DNA of 64,000 bases. Origin: Acidovorax sp. Its GTDB lineage: Bacteria > Pseudomonadota > Gammaproteobacteria > Burkholderiales > Burkholderiaceae_C. The stretch covers positions 60,442-124,441 of the forward strand of contig JAITLO010000044.1 in NCBI GenBank assembly GCA_031277855.1, written 5' to 3'. The position numbers were made by a program, and so were the translations under genes. The first letter of the stretch is position 1. Every line of letters starts with the position of its first letter. This document shows, piece after piece, positions 9,201 to 18,054 of the stretch. The notes under the pieces are model-generated. The model was not told where the DNA came from, ran no database searches, and was given only the letters and a program-made list of their open reading frames with translations.

Positions 9201-10130
9201 CTAGATAAACGCCCCGTCCTGCGCCAGCGGGGCACTGGTGCCAGGCATGCTCTCGCCCAGAAAATCGAGAAAGCTGCGCACCGCCGGCGACAGGCCCCGG
9301 CGCGAGGGGAAGACCGCATGCACAATGCCCGGGCTCTGGCTCCACTCCGGCAACAAGCGCAGCAAGCGCCCATCCTGCAAGGCATCGATACACATATAGT
9401 CAGGCAGGGAGCACATGCCCACGCCCTGCAAGGCGGCCATCTTCAGTGACAGCAGATCATCGGCCACATAGCGCACCACATGCTGCACCTGCTCGTTTTG
9501 GCCACGCGGCCCCACCAGACTCCAGGTGCACATGCCCTCATGGGCCGACATGGCAATCGCCGGCAACTCCTGTAAATCGTCCAGTTGCTGCGGCAATTGC
9601 CGCCCTTGCAGCACCGAGGGAGCGGTCACCAACACGCTGCGCGCCATGTCCAGGCGCTTGACCACCATGGAGCCACTGTCTTCCACCGAGGGGCGCACGC
9701 GCAGCGCCACATCGATGCCCTCTTCCAGCAGATTGACCGCATGGTTGCTCACGCGCACCTCCAGCCGCACCTGCGGGTACTGGCGCAGAAACTGCGGCAC
9801 CCGGCCCGCCAGCACGGTTTGCATCAACGTGATGGGGCAGCTGACCCGCACCGTGCCCCGCGGCTCGGTCTGCACCTGGGCCACGGTATCGGCCGCAGCT
9901 TGGGCCGCATCGCGCATGGCCTGGCAGTGGCGCAAATAGGCTTCGCCGATCTCGGTCAGCGCCAGCCGCCGCGTGGTGCGCTGCATCAGGCGCACGCCCA
10001 GTCTGGCCTCCAGCTCGGCAATTCGGCGTGACAGCCGCGACTTTGGAATGTCCAGGGCACGGCCTGCAGCCGCAAAACCTCCGCGCTCCACCACCTCGGC
10101 GAAGTAGAGCATGTCGTTCAGGTCATTCAT
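9201..10130 (-). CDS. LysR-family transcriptional regulator
   Basis: A 309-residue LysR regulator. The winged helix-turn-helix covers residues 1-60 ([32 protein letters not shown]), followed by a linker helix and a periplasmic-binding-like effector domain beginning near GTVRVSCP. The ATG at 10130 matches the family start. It is divergent from azoR, with a perfect palindrome between them at 10142-10165, so it probably controls azoR and itself. It resembles the large group of quinone- or aromatic-responsive LysR proteins found next to reductases; the inducer is unknown. Confidence 0.92.
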   Translation of the reverse strand: MNDLNDMLYFAEVVERGGFAAAGRALDIPKSRLSRRIAELEARLGVRLMQRTTRRLALTEIGEAYLRHCQAMRDAAQAAADTVAQVQTEPRGTVRVSCPITLMQTVLAGRVPQFLRQYPQVRLEVRVSNHAVNLLEEGIDVALRVRPSVEDSGSMVVKRLDMARSVLVTAPSVLQGRQLPQQLDDLQELPAIAMSAHEGMCTWSLVGPRGQNEQVQHVVRYVADDLLSLKMAALQGVGMCSLPDYMCIDALQDGRLLRLLPEWSQSPGIVHAVFPSRRGLSPAVRSFLDFLGESMPGTSAPLAQDGAFI

Positions 10131-10141
10131 GGTGGGGTGTT

Positions 10142-10165
10142 GATTGTTCCAATTACAGAACAATC
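10142..10165. promoter_or_regulatory. Palindromic LysR operator candidate
   Basis: GATTGTTC (10142-10149) and GAACAATC (10158-10165) form a perfect 8-bp inverted repeat with an 8-base spacer. It contains the LysR T-N11-A pattern (T10148 to A10160). It lies in the LysR/azoR intergenic region only 12 bases from the LysR start codon, a usual place for an autoregulatory binding site. Confidence 0.65.
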
Positions 10166-10265
10166 TATCGCATCCACGCCGGCTTATCAAAGACAGCGTA
10201 TGCAATCACACTTCATCCATCGCACTTTCTGTGCTTCACACACCACATTCCTCCAGAGAAACACC

Positions 10266-10901
10266 ATGCAACTGCTGCACATTGACTCCTCCATCACCGG
10301 CGACAACTCCGCTTCGCGCAAGCTGACCGCCCAGATCGTCTCGGCCTGGAAGGCCAGTCACGAAGGCACCCAGGTCGACTATCTGGACCTGGTAACCGAC
10401 GCTCCCAACCATTTCACCGCCGCCGCCATGGCGCCTCGCACCGGCCAGACCGCTGACCTGAGCCCCGAGCAAGTGGCCGAGAACGCCGTCTCCGAACGTC
10501 TGGTGCAGCAATTCCTGGCTGCCGACGTGGTGGTCATCGGCGCCCCGTTCTACAACTTCACCATCCCCTCCCAGCTCAAGGCCTGGATTGATCGCCTGGC
10601 CCAACCCGGCCGTACCTTCCGCTATACCGCGGCAGGCCCCGAAGGCCTGGCCAAGGGCAAGACCGTGATCATCGCCTCCACGCGTGGCGGCATCTACTCC
10701 ACCAGCGCCGCAGCCGAAGCCATGGAGCACCAGGAAAGCTATCTGAAGGTGGTGCTGGGCTTCTTTGGCATCACCGATGTGCGCTTTGTACGTGCAGAAG
10801 GCCTGGGCATGGGCCCCGATGCCGTGGCCGCCGCCTTTGCCAGCGCCGCCAAGGATGTGCAGGCTGTAGCCACCGCCCAGCCAGAAGCCATTGCTGCCTG
10901 A
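10266..10901 (+). CDS. azoR: FMN-dependent NADH:quinone/azo reductase
   Basis: A 211-residue flavodoxin-like protein of the AzoR/AcpD family. The N-terminal strand [18 protein letters not shown] binds the FMN phosphate, [19 protein letters not shown] forms the second FMN loop, and the STRGGIYS motif near residue 139 follows as in AzoR. The enzymes reduce quinones and azo compounds with NADH. The ATG at 10266 starts exactly at the family N-terminus. It is divergent from a LysR regulator and followed by a strong terminator, so it is a one-gene transcript. Confidence 0.93.
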   Translation: MQLLHIDSSITGDNSASRKLTAQIVSAWKASHEGTQVDYLDLVTDAPNHFTAAAMAPRTGQTADLSPEQVAENAVSERLVQQFLAADVVVIGAPFYNFTIPSQLKAWIDRLAQPGRTFRYTAAGPEGLAKGKTVIIASTRGGIYSTSAAAEAMEHQESYLKVVLGFFGITDVRFVRAEGLGMGPDAVAAAFASAAKDVQAVATAQPEAIAA

Positions 10902-10955
10902 TACCCCGCTGCTTTGAACGCCCGGCGCCCTTGTGACGAGATCGCGCCTGGTACC

Positions 10956-10982
10956 GCCTCGCCGCCTTGGCGGGGCTTTTTT
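10956..10982 (+). terminator. Terminator after azoR
   Basis: An 8-bp stem (10956-10963 with 10969-10976, one G-T pair) with a 5-base loop is followed by six T. It lies 55 bases after the azoR stop codon. Confidence 0.8.
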
Positions 10983-11119
10983 ATGTCCGCCCTGGCTTGC
11001 CCATATGCAGCGGCGAAGCCCACTCTGCCAGGTAAAAACCTGTGATGGTGCTGCGCTACTGCAGTCGCTTCCATCGCAGGCAGGTTACAACTGTGCTTTT
11101 ACCGAGCCAGGAGTTCCCC

Positions 11120-11545
11120 ATGCAAAGCAGTGCCCGCAATCACTTTTCCGGTGTCGTGCAACACATCCATGCAGGTGTTGTTACCGACGAGGTGCAGATC
11201 AAAACCGCCAGCGGCGCCCAGCTGGTGGCCACCATCACCCATGGCAGCGCCCAGACCCTGGGGCTCAAGGCTGGCAGCCAGGTGATTGCGCTGATCAAAG
11301 CCCCTTCCGTGATCGTCGTGACCGATGCCCAGGGCATGCGCTTTTCGGCCCGCAACCAGTTGCAGGGCAAGGTGACGGCCATCAAAACCGGTAGCGTCAA
11401 CAGCGAAGTCCAGATCGAGTCCCAGGGCTTGCAGGTGGTGGCCATCATCACCAATGACAGCGCCAGCGCCCTGGGTCTGGCAGCAGGCAAAGAGGCCACG
11501 GCACTGTTCAAGGCATCGCACGTGGTGCTGGCAGTTCCAGCCTAA
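11120..11545 (+). CDS. Molbindin-like protein with two Mop (TOBE) domains
   Basis: A 141-residue protein made of two tandem Mop/TOBE repeats. Each begins with SARN: SARNHFSGVVQHIHAGVVTDEVQ (about 4-26) and SARNQLQGKVTAIKTGSVNSEVQ (about 74-96). Each ends with an ALGL or TLGL-AG turn and a KA-HVVL/KAPSVIV strand. This di-Mop form matches cytosolic molybdate-binding ModG/molbindin proteins, which store or buffer molybdate. The ATG at 11120 follows a CCAGGAG site. No molybdate transporter gene is adjacent. Confidence 0.85.
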   Translation: MQSSARNHFSGVVQHIHAGVVTDEVQIKTASGAQLVATITHGSAQTLGLKAGSQVIALIKAPSVIVVTDAQGMRFSARNQLQGKVTAIKTGSVNSEVQIESQGLQVVAIITNDSASALGLAAGKEATALFKASHVVLAVPA

Positions 11546-11604
11546 ACCGGGCACCAGGAACAATGGGCCGCCCACCGCCAAGGTGGACGTGATGCGCAAA
11601 GCGC

Positions 11605-12288
11605 TTACTGCCCCACGCCCCCGTGGGCCACGGACCATTCTGCCGGGGCCTGCAAAAACTCTTCCCAGGTCTGCAGCGCGGCGTCGCTGAACTGGCCACG
11701 CGCGCGGGCCTGCTCCAGCACATCGCGCCAGTCGCACAGGGCGTGCACGCGCACGCCGTGCTGTGCCAGCAGGGGCGCGGCCCCCAGGCAGCCGTAGTCA
11801 AACACCACAAACAGGTCTTGCACGCTGGCGCCCTCGGCGCGCAGCGCGTCGATAAAGCTGAGCTTGTACTGGCCGGCCGACACCATATCGTCCACCAGCA
11901 GCACCTTGCCGCCCTGCTCGACCACGCCTTCGACCTGGCGCACGCCCACGGCGCGCTTGCGCACGTATTGCAGCGGCAAATCCATCTTCTCGGCCAGCCA
12001 GGCCGCAAAGGCAATGCCGCTGGACTCGCCACCTGCCACGCCGCTGAGGCCTTGCAGCGCACCGGCATCGAGCAGGCGCTGCAGGCCTTGCTTCATCAGC
12101 TCGCGGCGAATGCTGGGAAAGGAAATCAGGCGACTGCCGTCCATATAGACCGGCGTGGTCCAGCCCGAAGGCAGACGAAAAGGGTCGGTGGTGCGGGCTT
12201 CGACGCAGCCGGCATCCAGCAGCCAGCCCGCAGCCTGGCGGCGCAGAAACTGGGAGTTGGGCAGGGAAGAAGATGCAGAGGTGTTCAT
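11605..12288 (-). CDS. Orotate phosphoribosyltransferase-like protein
   Basis: A 227-residue type I phosphoribosyltransferase. The GGESSGIAFAAWLAEK segment and PRPP loop VLLVDDMVSAGQYKLSFIDAL (about residues 128-148) are visible. The loop has DDMVSAGQ rather than the DDVITAGT of housekeeping PyrE, so this is a divergent OPRT-like enzyme and should not be called pyrE without test. It overlaps the XRE regulator by four bases and sits in a block with a carbamoylase-type hydrolase and a TRAP importer. That context suggests salvage or catabolism of a pyrimidine- or ureide-like compound, which is an inference. Confidence 0.75.
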   Translation of the reverse strand: MNTSASSSLPNSQFLRRQAAGWLLDAGCVEARTTDPFRLPSGWTTPVYMDGSRLISFPSIRRELMKQGLQRLLDAGALQGLSGVAGGESSGIAFAAWLAEKMDLPLQYVRKRAVGVRQVEGVVEQGGKVLLVDDMVSAGQYKLSFIDALRAEGASVQDLFVVFDYGCLGAAPLLAQHGVRVHALCDWRDVLEQARARGQFSDAALQTWEEFLQAPAEWSVAHGGVGQ

Positions 12289-13253
12289 GGTTTGCTCCGG
12301 AATGCGGTCGGTGGCAGGGGTTCAATGCGCGCCACCAGCTCGCGCAGTCTGCGAGCGCCTTCTCTGCCTTTGCAGGCGGCGCTCCACAGGTTCTGGGTCA
12401 TGGTTTCGTGCAGGCGCACGGCCTCGGGCGAGCTGGTGACCATGGCGATACCGTTGTGCACATTGGGCAGCTCACCCAGGCGAAACGGGCTGTGCAGCAA
12501 CACGCTGTGCTGGGGGCCGCGCAGCAGTTGGTAGGTGGCAGATGGCATGGCGTCGTCCACCAGGCCGACCTGCACATACCAGGGCTCGCTGTCCATCAAG
12601 TCAGCCATGCGCAGCACCTCATCGCAGGCGGCCTGCACGCGCTGGGCACGCAGCGCGGGGGCCAGGTCCACACGGCCGACCAGGCCGGTGAGCACAAAGC
12701 GCTCCAGCTCGCGCAGGCCTACCAGGCTGACGATATGGGGTTTGCGCTGCTCGAAAAAGCGCCGTCGCTCCTGCAGCACTTCCAGCATGCGGGCGATCTC
12801 CTGGCGGCGTTGTTGGGCCTGCTCCGCCAGCAGCGTGGCGGGCAGGCCCTCATACAGCATCTGGGCCAGATGGCCCAGGTAGGCGTCCGAGGTCAGCAGC
12901 AGCGAGATGGGCTCGAAATGCGCCAGTATGCGGTCGGACTTTTCTTCCAGCTGCCGCATGCGCTCGAACAGTGCCAGCGCCGAGGCGTAGTACTCGGTCT
13001 CCACGCCCAGCAGCGAGGCCATGCTGGTGCCCAGCAAGGCGGCCAGGCGCTCCAGCGTGTCGATCTTGACGATCTCGCCCTTCTCCATGCGGTAGACCAC
13101 GGCCCTGGAGACGCCCAGCTGCTGGGCCACATCGTCGGCCTGCAGGCCTGCGCCCATGCGGTAGGCACGCAGGCGATCGCCCAGGGCGGCATAGTCAATC
13201 GAGGGCCTGGGAGTTTCGCTGGAAGAGACGGCGGTGGGAGTGGCTGGCGTCAT
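12285..13253 (-). CDS. XRE-family transcriptional regulator with large sensor domain
   Basis: A 322-residue protein. An XRE helix-turn-helix lies at about residues 23-80 (LRAYRMGAGLQADDVAQQLGVSRAVVYRMEKGEI). It is followed by about 240 residues of mostly helical sequence without a recognised enzyme motif, probably a ligand-sensing domain. It overlaps the start of the OPRT-like gene by four bases and follows the hydrolase gene by 56 bases, so it probably regulates this local catabolic operon. The effector is unknown. Confidence 0.85.
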   Translation of the reverse strand: MTPATPTAVSSSETPRPSIDYAALGDRLRAYRMGAGLQADDVAQQLGVSRAVVYRMEKGEIVKIDTLERLAALLGTSMASLLGVETEYYASALALFERMRQLEEKSDRILAHFEPISLLLTSDAYLGHLAQMLYEGLPATLLAEQAQQRRQEIARMLEVLQERRRFFEQRKPHIVSLVGLRELERFVLTGLVGRVDLAPALRAQRVQAACDEVLRMADLMDSEPWYVQVGLVDDAMPSATYQLLRGPQHSVLLHSPFRLGELPNVHNGIAMVTSSPEAVRLHETMTQNLWSAACKGREGARRLRELVARIEPLPPTAFRSKP

Positions 13254-13309
13254 GGTGGCTTGGGCGGGTCACGGGCTGGCGCGCATGATAGCGGCGCTGC
13301 GCGGAGACA

Positions 13310-14575
13310 TCAGTCCTTGGCCGGCAAGGCCTGCAACATATCGGCCAGCACCTGCACGCCCTGCATAAAGTCATCCATTTCCATGGCCTCATGCGGGTTG
13401 TGCGAGCCATTCTGGTTGCGCACAAACAGCATGGCACTGGGCACGCCACCGTTGGCGAACAAGGCCGCATCGTGGCCGGCGCCGCTGGGGATGGATTCAT
13501 GGGCAATGCCGCGCGCGGCGCAGGCCTGGGTCAGCAGTGCAGACAGCTGCGCATCGGTGGTGGCCGGGTCGCTGAGCAAGCGGCGGTCAGGCTCGAACGT
13601 GACACCGCGCTCGCGTTCGATGGAACGCATTTCCGCCTGCACCAGTTGGTAGAAGGCCTCCAGCGTGTCAATGCTCTTGCTGCGGGCCTCCAGGCTGAAG
13701 CTGGCATAGCCCGGCACGCGGGAGATGGAGTGTTCGGCAGGGTTGGTCTGGAGCACGCCGCAGGTCACTACCAGGTCGGTGCCGCGCTCCAGCAGCGCAC
13801 GCCAGTGGGTATCGAGCCGCATGATGAGGTCGGCCACGGCAAACACCGCGTCATGGCGCAGCCAGCGCGGCACCACGCCGGAATGCTGGGCCTCGCCCAC
13901 GCAGCCAATCAGGTTGTGGCGCACATTGCCGCGTATGCCACTGACCACGCCCAGGGGAATCTTGCGCGCCACCATCACCGGGCCCTGCTCGATGTGCAGC
14001 TCCACATAGGCACGGATATCGCGCGGATTCAACAGCTTTTCCTGGCGGGCAATGGCTTCCACATCGGCGCCACAGGCCTTCATGCTGTCGCCCAGGGTCT
14101 GGCCGTCACCGCGGCGCTGCAATTGCAGATCGGCCGCAGACAATTTGCCCCACAGCGCGCCCGAGCCCATATAGGCCTTGCCATACCAGGCGCTTTCCTC
14201 GCCGCGAAAACCCAGCACCTTGAGCGGCGCCGGCAGTTGCACGCCGGCGCGACGCGCAGCAGCCAGCACCAAGAGGCCGGCCACGATGCCTGCCAGGCCG
14301 TCGTAATTGCCGCCCTGGGGCACGGAGTCCAGGTGGGAGCCCACCCACACGGCGGGCTGGCTGCGGCTGTCCTGCGGATCACTGAACACCAGGTTGCCAG
14401 CGCGGTCGCGCTCCACCTGCAGGCCCTCGCCCTGGGCCCAGGTTTCCAGGTGCCGGGCGGCCAGGTCTTCACCCGGTCCATAGCTGGCACGGGTGACGCC
14501 CACGCCATCAAATGTCAGGGAATAGATATCGGCGAACAGCTGCGTCGCCAGCGGCTGAAAAGTCTGCAATTCCAT
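13310..14575 (-). CDS. M20-family N-carbamoyl amino acid hydrolase / allantoate amidohydrolase type
   Basis: A 421-residue Zn-dependent amidase of the hydantoinase/carbamoylase family. Metal ligands are in GSHLDSVPQGGNYDG (His and Asp), the GFRGEESAWYG motif (Glu-Glu), ELHIEQGP (His) and the C-terminal NGSHNPHEAMEM (His). The dimer-lid region begins near GVVSGIRG. Family members cleave N-carbamoyl groups from amino acids, beta-ureidopropionate or allantoate. The ATG at 14575 matches the family start; an upstream TTG at 14623 is less likely. The exact substrate cannot be read from the sequence, but TRAP and PRTase neighbours fit ureide metabolism. Confidence 0.88.
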   Translation of the reverse strand: MELQTFQPLATQLFADIYSLTFDGVGVTRASYGPGEDLAARHLETWAQGEGLQVERDRAGNLVFSDPQDSRSQPAVWVGSHLDSVPQGGNYDGLAGIVAGLLVLAAARRAGVQLPAPLKVLGFRGEESAWYGKAYMGSGALWGKLSAADLQLQRRGDGQTLGDSMKACGADVEAIARQEKLLNPRDIRAYVELHIEQGPVMVARKIPLGVVSGIRGNVRHNLIGCVGEAQHSGVVPRWLRHDAVFAVADLIMRLDTHWRALLERGTDLVVTCGVLQTNPAEHSISRVPGYASFSLEARSKSIDTLEAFYQLVQAEMRSIERERGVTFEPDRRLLSDPATTDAQLSALLTQACAARGIAHESIPSGAGHDAALFANGGVPSAMLFVRNQNGSHNPHEAMEMDDFMQGVQVLADMLQALPAKD

Positions 14576-14712
14576 GGGGAGAGCACAGGCCGGCCATGCA
14601 GGCCGGTTGATAAGGGTTGCCAAGACAGCATGGTAATCTCAAAAAAGATACAAACTGATAAAAAGCCATCTCTAAAAGGAAATACCGGATTCTTTTTTGA
14701 GACACGGAAGAC

Positions 14713-14738
14713 AAAAAAAGGCCTGCACAAGGCAGGCC
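14713..14738 (-). terminator. Terminator of the first TRAP binding-protein gene
   Basis: A 7-bp stem GGCCTGC/GCAGGCC (14720-14726 with 14732-14738) with a 5-base loop is followed on the minus strand by seven T. It separates the TRAP genes from the hydrolase operon. Confidence 0.85.
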
Positions 14739-14771
14739 CAGAGATTACAAGCCGCCGCAGCGGCTTCGCCA

Positions 14772-15758
14772 TCACTTGGTGGCGGCGATATCGTCCAGCG
14801 TCTTCTGGCCAAACTTCTTGGCAAACTGCTCATAAGGCTTGTCCAGCGCCTTGCGGAAGGCAGCACGGTCCACGCTGTCCACCACGCTCATGCCGTGCTT
14901 GCGCGCGTCTTCCACGCCTTTTTTCTCCACCTCGTCCACAAAGCTGCGCGAAGCCTTGCCGCCAATCTTGGCGCCTTCGGTGAATGCCGTTTTTTGCTGG
15001 GCATTCAGGCTGCCCCAGAAGCTGGGCGACACCAGCAGCACCATGGGTGCGTAGACATGGGCCGTGAGCGACAAATGCTTTTGCACCTCCCACAGCTTGG
15101 CCGAGGTCAGCACCGAAATCGGGTTCTCCTGGCCGTCGATGGTGCCCTGCTGCAGTGCGCTGACCACTTCAGGCCAGCTCATAGGCGTGGGCGAGGCACC
15201 CAGGGCACGGAAGGCGGCGATGTGCACCGGGTTCTCGGTCACGCGGATCTTCAGGCCCTTCATGTCGGCCACGGTCTTCACCGCATGCTTGTTATTGCTC
15301 AGGTGGCGAAAGCCCTGCTCACCCCAGGCCAGCGCAACCAGACCGCGCTGCTGGAACTTGGCCAGCAGGTCCTGGCCGAACTTGCCATCCAGCACCGCAC
15401 GGGCATGACCCAGGTCACGGAACAGAAAGGGAATGTCCACCACGCCCACATCGCCCACAAAATTGCTCAGAGCACCGGTAGAGACCACGGCGGCCTCCAC
15501 CGTGCCCAGCTGCAGGCCCTCGATCAGCTCACGCTCACCACCCAAAGCACTGGAGGGGAAATGCTTGAACTGAAAGGCATTGTTGGTCGCCTTTTCCACA
15601 GCGCCCGACCAGCCCAGGGCCGCAGCACCAAAGTGCGATTGCTGGGCCAGGGCATAGCCGATCTTGACCTCTTTGCCGGCAGCAGCAGCACTCAGGCTGC
15701 CCAGCCCCAACAGGGCTGCGGCCGAAGTGGCCATGAAAGTGCGGCGAATGATGTGCAT
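14772..15758 (-). CDS. TRAP transporter solute-binding protein (DctP family), copy 1
   Basis: A 328-residue periplasmic binding protein with a signal peptide (residues 1-27, cleavage after AAAA). The DctP signature region includes KIRVTENPVH, the conserved arginine that binds the substrate carboxylate, and SWPEVVSALQQGTIDGQENP. It is the last gene of the TRAP set; a 285-base gap with a repeat separates it from dctM, so it may have its own promoter. It is very similar to the second binding protein at 18055-19041 over its whole length. A strong terminator follows. Confidence 0.93.
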   Translation of the reverse strand: MHIIRRTFMATSAAALLGLGSLSAAAAGKEVKIGYALAQQSHFGAAALGWSGAVEKATNNAFQFKHFPSSALGGERELIEGLQLGTVEAAVVSTGALSNFVGDVGVVDIPFLFRDLGHARAVLDGKFGQDLLAKFQQRGLVALAWGEQGFRHLSNNKHAVKTVADMKGLKIRVTENPVHIAAFRALGASPTPMSWPEVVSALQQGTIDGQENPISVLTSAKLWEVQKHLSLTAHVYAPMVLLVSPSFWGSLNAQQKTAFTEGAKIGGKASRSFVDEVEKKGVEDARKHGMSVVDSVDRAAFRKALDKPYEQFAKKFGQKTLDDIAATK

Positions 15759-15929
15759 GGGGAAAGTCTCCTTGTTGGTATGGAATGCAGCCGCAGCATG
15801 CCTGCCGCAGCCCTTGGTGGCTTTTCTGCCCGGAACGCAGACTATATAAGCACAACACGCTCTTTTTAAAAGAGCAAAGCTTTTACTTCAGTCATGCATG
15901 GAACTGCGGGCCTCCGCCCTGACCTGTGC

Positions 15930-16043
15930 AACTGGCGCGCCCATGCCAGGGCACCGCGCAAGGGCCGCCCCGCCGCGCTGGTGCCGTCCCCCTCCATCGC
16001 GCAGCGATAGAGAGGGGGAAGACGCGAAGCGGCTCAGGGGGTG
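15930..16043 (-). repeat. GC-rich post-gene repeat, copy 1
   Basis: Read on the minus strand, this element starts immediately after the dctM stop with CCCCCTGAGCCGCT, continues through a run of C and G that can fold back, then GGGGCGGCCCTTGC, and ends near GCGCGCCAGTT. The same order of blocks occurs after the SSB-like gene and after the TRIC gene. Confidence 0.75.
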
Positions 16044-17327
16044 TCAAAACCCAAGTGCATGCGGCAACCAAGTCGACAGCGCCGGCACAAAGGTCAGCAG
16101 CATCAGCACCACGAACTGGGCCACCAGGAACAGCGGCAGCTCCCGCGTCAGCTCGGTGATGGTGGTCTTGGTGGCCACACAGGTCACAAACAGCAGCCCG
16201 CCCACCGGCGGCGTGATCATGCCCAGCGTCAGATTGACCACCACCACCATGGCGAACTGGATGGGATCAATGCCCAGGGCAAAGGAGATGGGCGCCAGAA
16301 TGGGCACCAAGATCATGATGCCCGGCAGCGGCTCCATGAAGATGCCAAACAGCAGCAGCAGCACGTTCACTGCCAGCAAGAACATGATGGGCGACAGCTC
16401 CCAGCTGATGATCAGCTCGGACAGGTACTGCGGAATGCCCTCCACCGTCAGAATCCAGGCAAAGGGCTGGGAGGCCGCCATCACCAGCAGCACCGAGGCC
16501 GTGAGCAGGGCCGAGCGCGAGGTGATCGCCGGGATCGCATCCCAGCGCAGCGTGCGGTACACCCATTTGCCGCAGACAAAGGCATAGACCACGGCCACCA
16601 CCGAGGCCTCGGTGGGTGTGAACACGCCAAAGCGTATGCCCACAATGATCAGCGCCACCAGGCCCAGCGCAGGCAAGGCCTTGATGGTGTTGATCAGCAT
16701 CTCGCGGCCCGAGGGGCGTACATCGGTGGAGCGGTAATTGCGCTTTTTACTCACCCACCAGTTCACCACGCACAGCGCGGCGGCAATCAGCAGGCCGGGG
16801 ATAAAGCCGGCAATGAACAGGCCGCCCACGGAGACGTTTTCGTCCTGCAGCGCGTAGATGATCATGCTGATCGAGGGCGGAATAATGGGGCCGATGATGG
16901 CGGCATTGGCCGACAGCGCGGCCGAGTACGGCCGGTCATAGCCGGCTTTTTGCATCATCTTCACCATCATGGCGCCGGGGCCTGCGGCATCGGCCAGGGC
17001 CGAGCCCGAGATGCCGGCAAACAGCACCGACGAGCCCACGTTGGCATAGCCCAGGCCGCCGCGCAAATGGCCCACGAACTGGGCCGCAAAGCGCAGCAGC
17101 ACATGGGTGAGCGCGCCGCCGGACATCAGCTCGGCCGCGAAGATGAAGAAGGGAACGGCCATCAGCGGAAAGCTGTCAATGCCGGTGAACATCTCCTTGA
17201 ACACCACCAGCTGCGGGTATTTGCCACCCACAAAAATGGCGATGGCGGAAGAAATCGCCAATGCAAAGGCCACGGGAAAGCCCAGAGCCATCAGCAACAC
17301 GATGCAAACAAACAAGGTCAAAGCCAT
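16044..17327 (-). CDS. TRAP transporter large permease (DctM family)
   Basis: A 427-residue inner-membrane protein with about 12 transmembrane helices, the transport subunit of a TRAP importer. Typical DctM segments are LMALGFPVAFALAISSAIAIF at the start, GSALADAAGPGAMMVKMM, and IIGPIIPPSISMIIYAL with its proline motif. TRAP importers use the sodium gradient to take up organic acids. It follows dctQ by 27 bases and is immediately followed by a GC-rich repeat element. Confidence 0.95.
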   Translation of the reverse strand: MALTLFVCIVLLMALGFPVAFALAISSAIAIFVGGKYPQLVVFKEMFTGIDSFPLMAVPFFIFAAELMSGGALTHVLLRFAAQFVGHLRGGLGYANVGSSVLFAGISGSALADAAGPGAMMVKMMQKAGYDRPYSAALSANAAIIGPIIPPSISMIIYALQDENVSVGGLFIAGFIPGLLIAAALCVVNWWVSKKRNYRSTDVRPSGREMLINTIKALPALGLVALIIVGIRFGVFTPTEASVVAVVYAFVCGKWVYRTLRWDAIPAITSRSALLTASVLLVMAASQPFAWILTVEGIPQYLSELIISWELSPIMFLLAVNVLLLLFGIFMEPLPGIMILVPILAPISFALGIDPIQFAMVVVVNLTLGMITPPVGGLLFVTCVATKTTITELTRELPLFLVAQFVVLMLLTFVPALSTWLPHALGF

Positions 17328-17354
17328 GGTGTGTTTTCTTTCTTGGGGCCTTGT

Positions 17355-17870
17355 TTACAGCGAGCCTGCGGCTTCGCCGTCGATTTCATCGGAGTCCTTG
17401 TAGGAGCCGTCCGCGATATAGCCGCGCGCAATGAACAGCAGGTGGACCAGCATCAGCACAAAGCCCACAGGCATGGCGGCGTAGATAAAGGAGATGGGAA
17501 TGTCGGTGGCCGCCGTGCTCTGAAAGCGGGTGCGCCACACATAGTCGCTGGAAGCCACGGCCATAAAGATGAAGAACAACGACAGCCCCAGCACCACCAA
17601 CACGCGAATGGCGCGTGCCGTGCCGGTGTTCACGGCGCGGTGCAGGTTATCAATGGCCACATGGCCGCCAAAGCGCAGCGCCAGGCCGGCGCCCAAAAAG
17701 GCCACCCAGATCATCATGTGGCGCGAGACTTCCTCGGCCCAGACGATGGAGTCGCCCGTGGTGTAGCGCAGCACCACGTTGGTGAAGATGATGCAGGCCA
17801 TGGCCAGCAGCAGCAGGATCAACAGCCAGCGGTTCACTGCCACCAGGCCTTTTTCAATGCGATTGAGCAT
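17355..17870 (-). CDS. TRAP transporter small permease (DctQ family)
   Basis: A 171-residue membrane protein with four predicted transmembrane helices. The conserved WAEEVSRHMMIWVAFLGAGLALRFGGHVAID stretch identifies DctQ, which partners DctM. It lies between the second binding-protein gene and dctM, with a 184-base gap upstream and 27 bases downstream. Confidence 0.93.
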   Translation of the reverse strand: MLNRIEKGLVAVNRWLLILLLLAMACIIFTNVVLRYTTGDSIVWAEEVSRHMMIWVAFLGAGLALRFGGHVAIDNLHRAVNTGTARAIRVLVVLGLSLFFIFMAVASSDYVWRTRFQSTAATDIPISFIYAAMPVGFVLMLVHLLFIARGYIADGSYKDSDEIDGEAAGSL

Positions 17871-18054
17871 ATGCAGTCACGGCGTTGGCAACGGCCACCA
17901 GGGCCACCGCGCAGAGCACGCCGCTCCGTCGTAGGGAGGAATCAAAGCAAGCCGGAGCAGACGCCCAAGAGCAGTCGTCACCCGGCACAAAGCGCGCGCT
18001 ACATCACGGTCTGCGACCCGAGGCCCGCAGACGGCTATGCAAATCGCGAGCGAC

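Noticed and set aside
11605..12288. Calling the phosphoribosyltransferase housekeeping pyrE
   Set aside because: The PRPP loop differs from PyrE (DDMVSAGQ, not DDVITAGT) and the operon context is catabolic.
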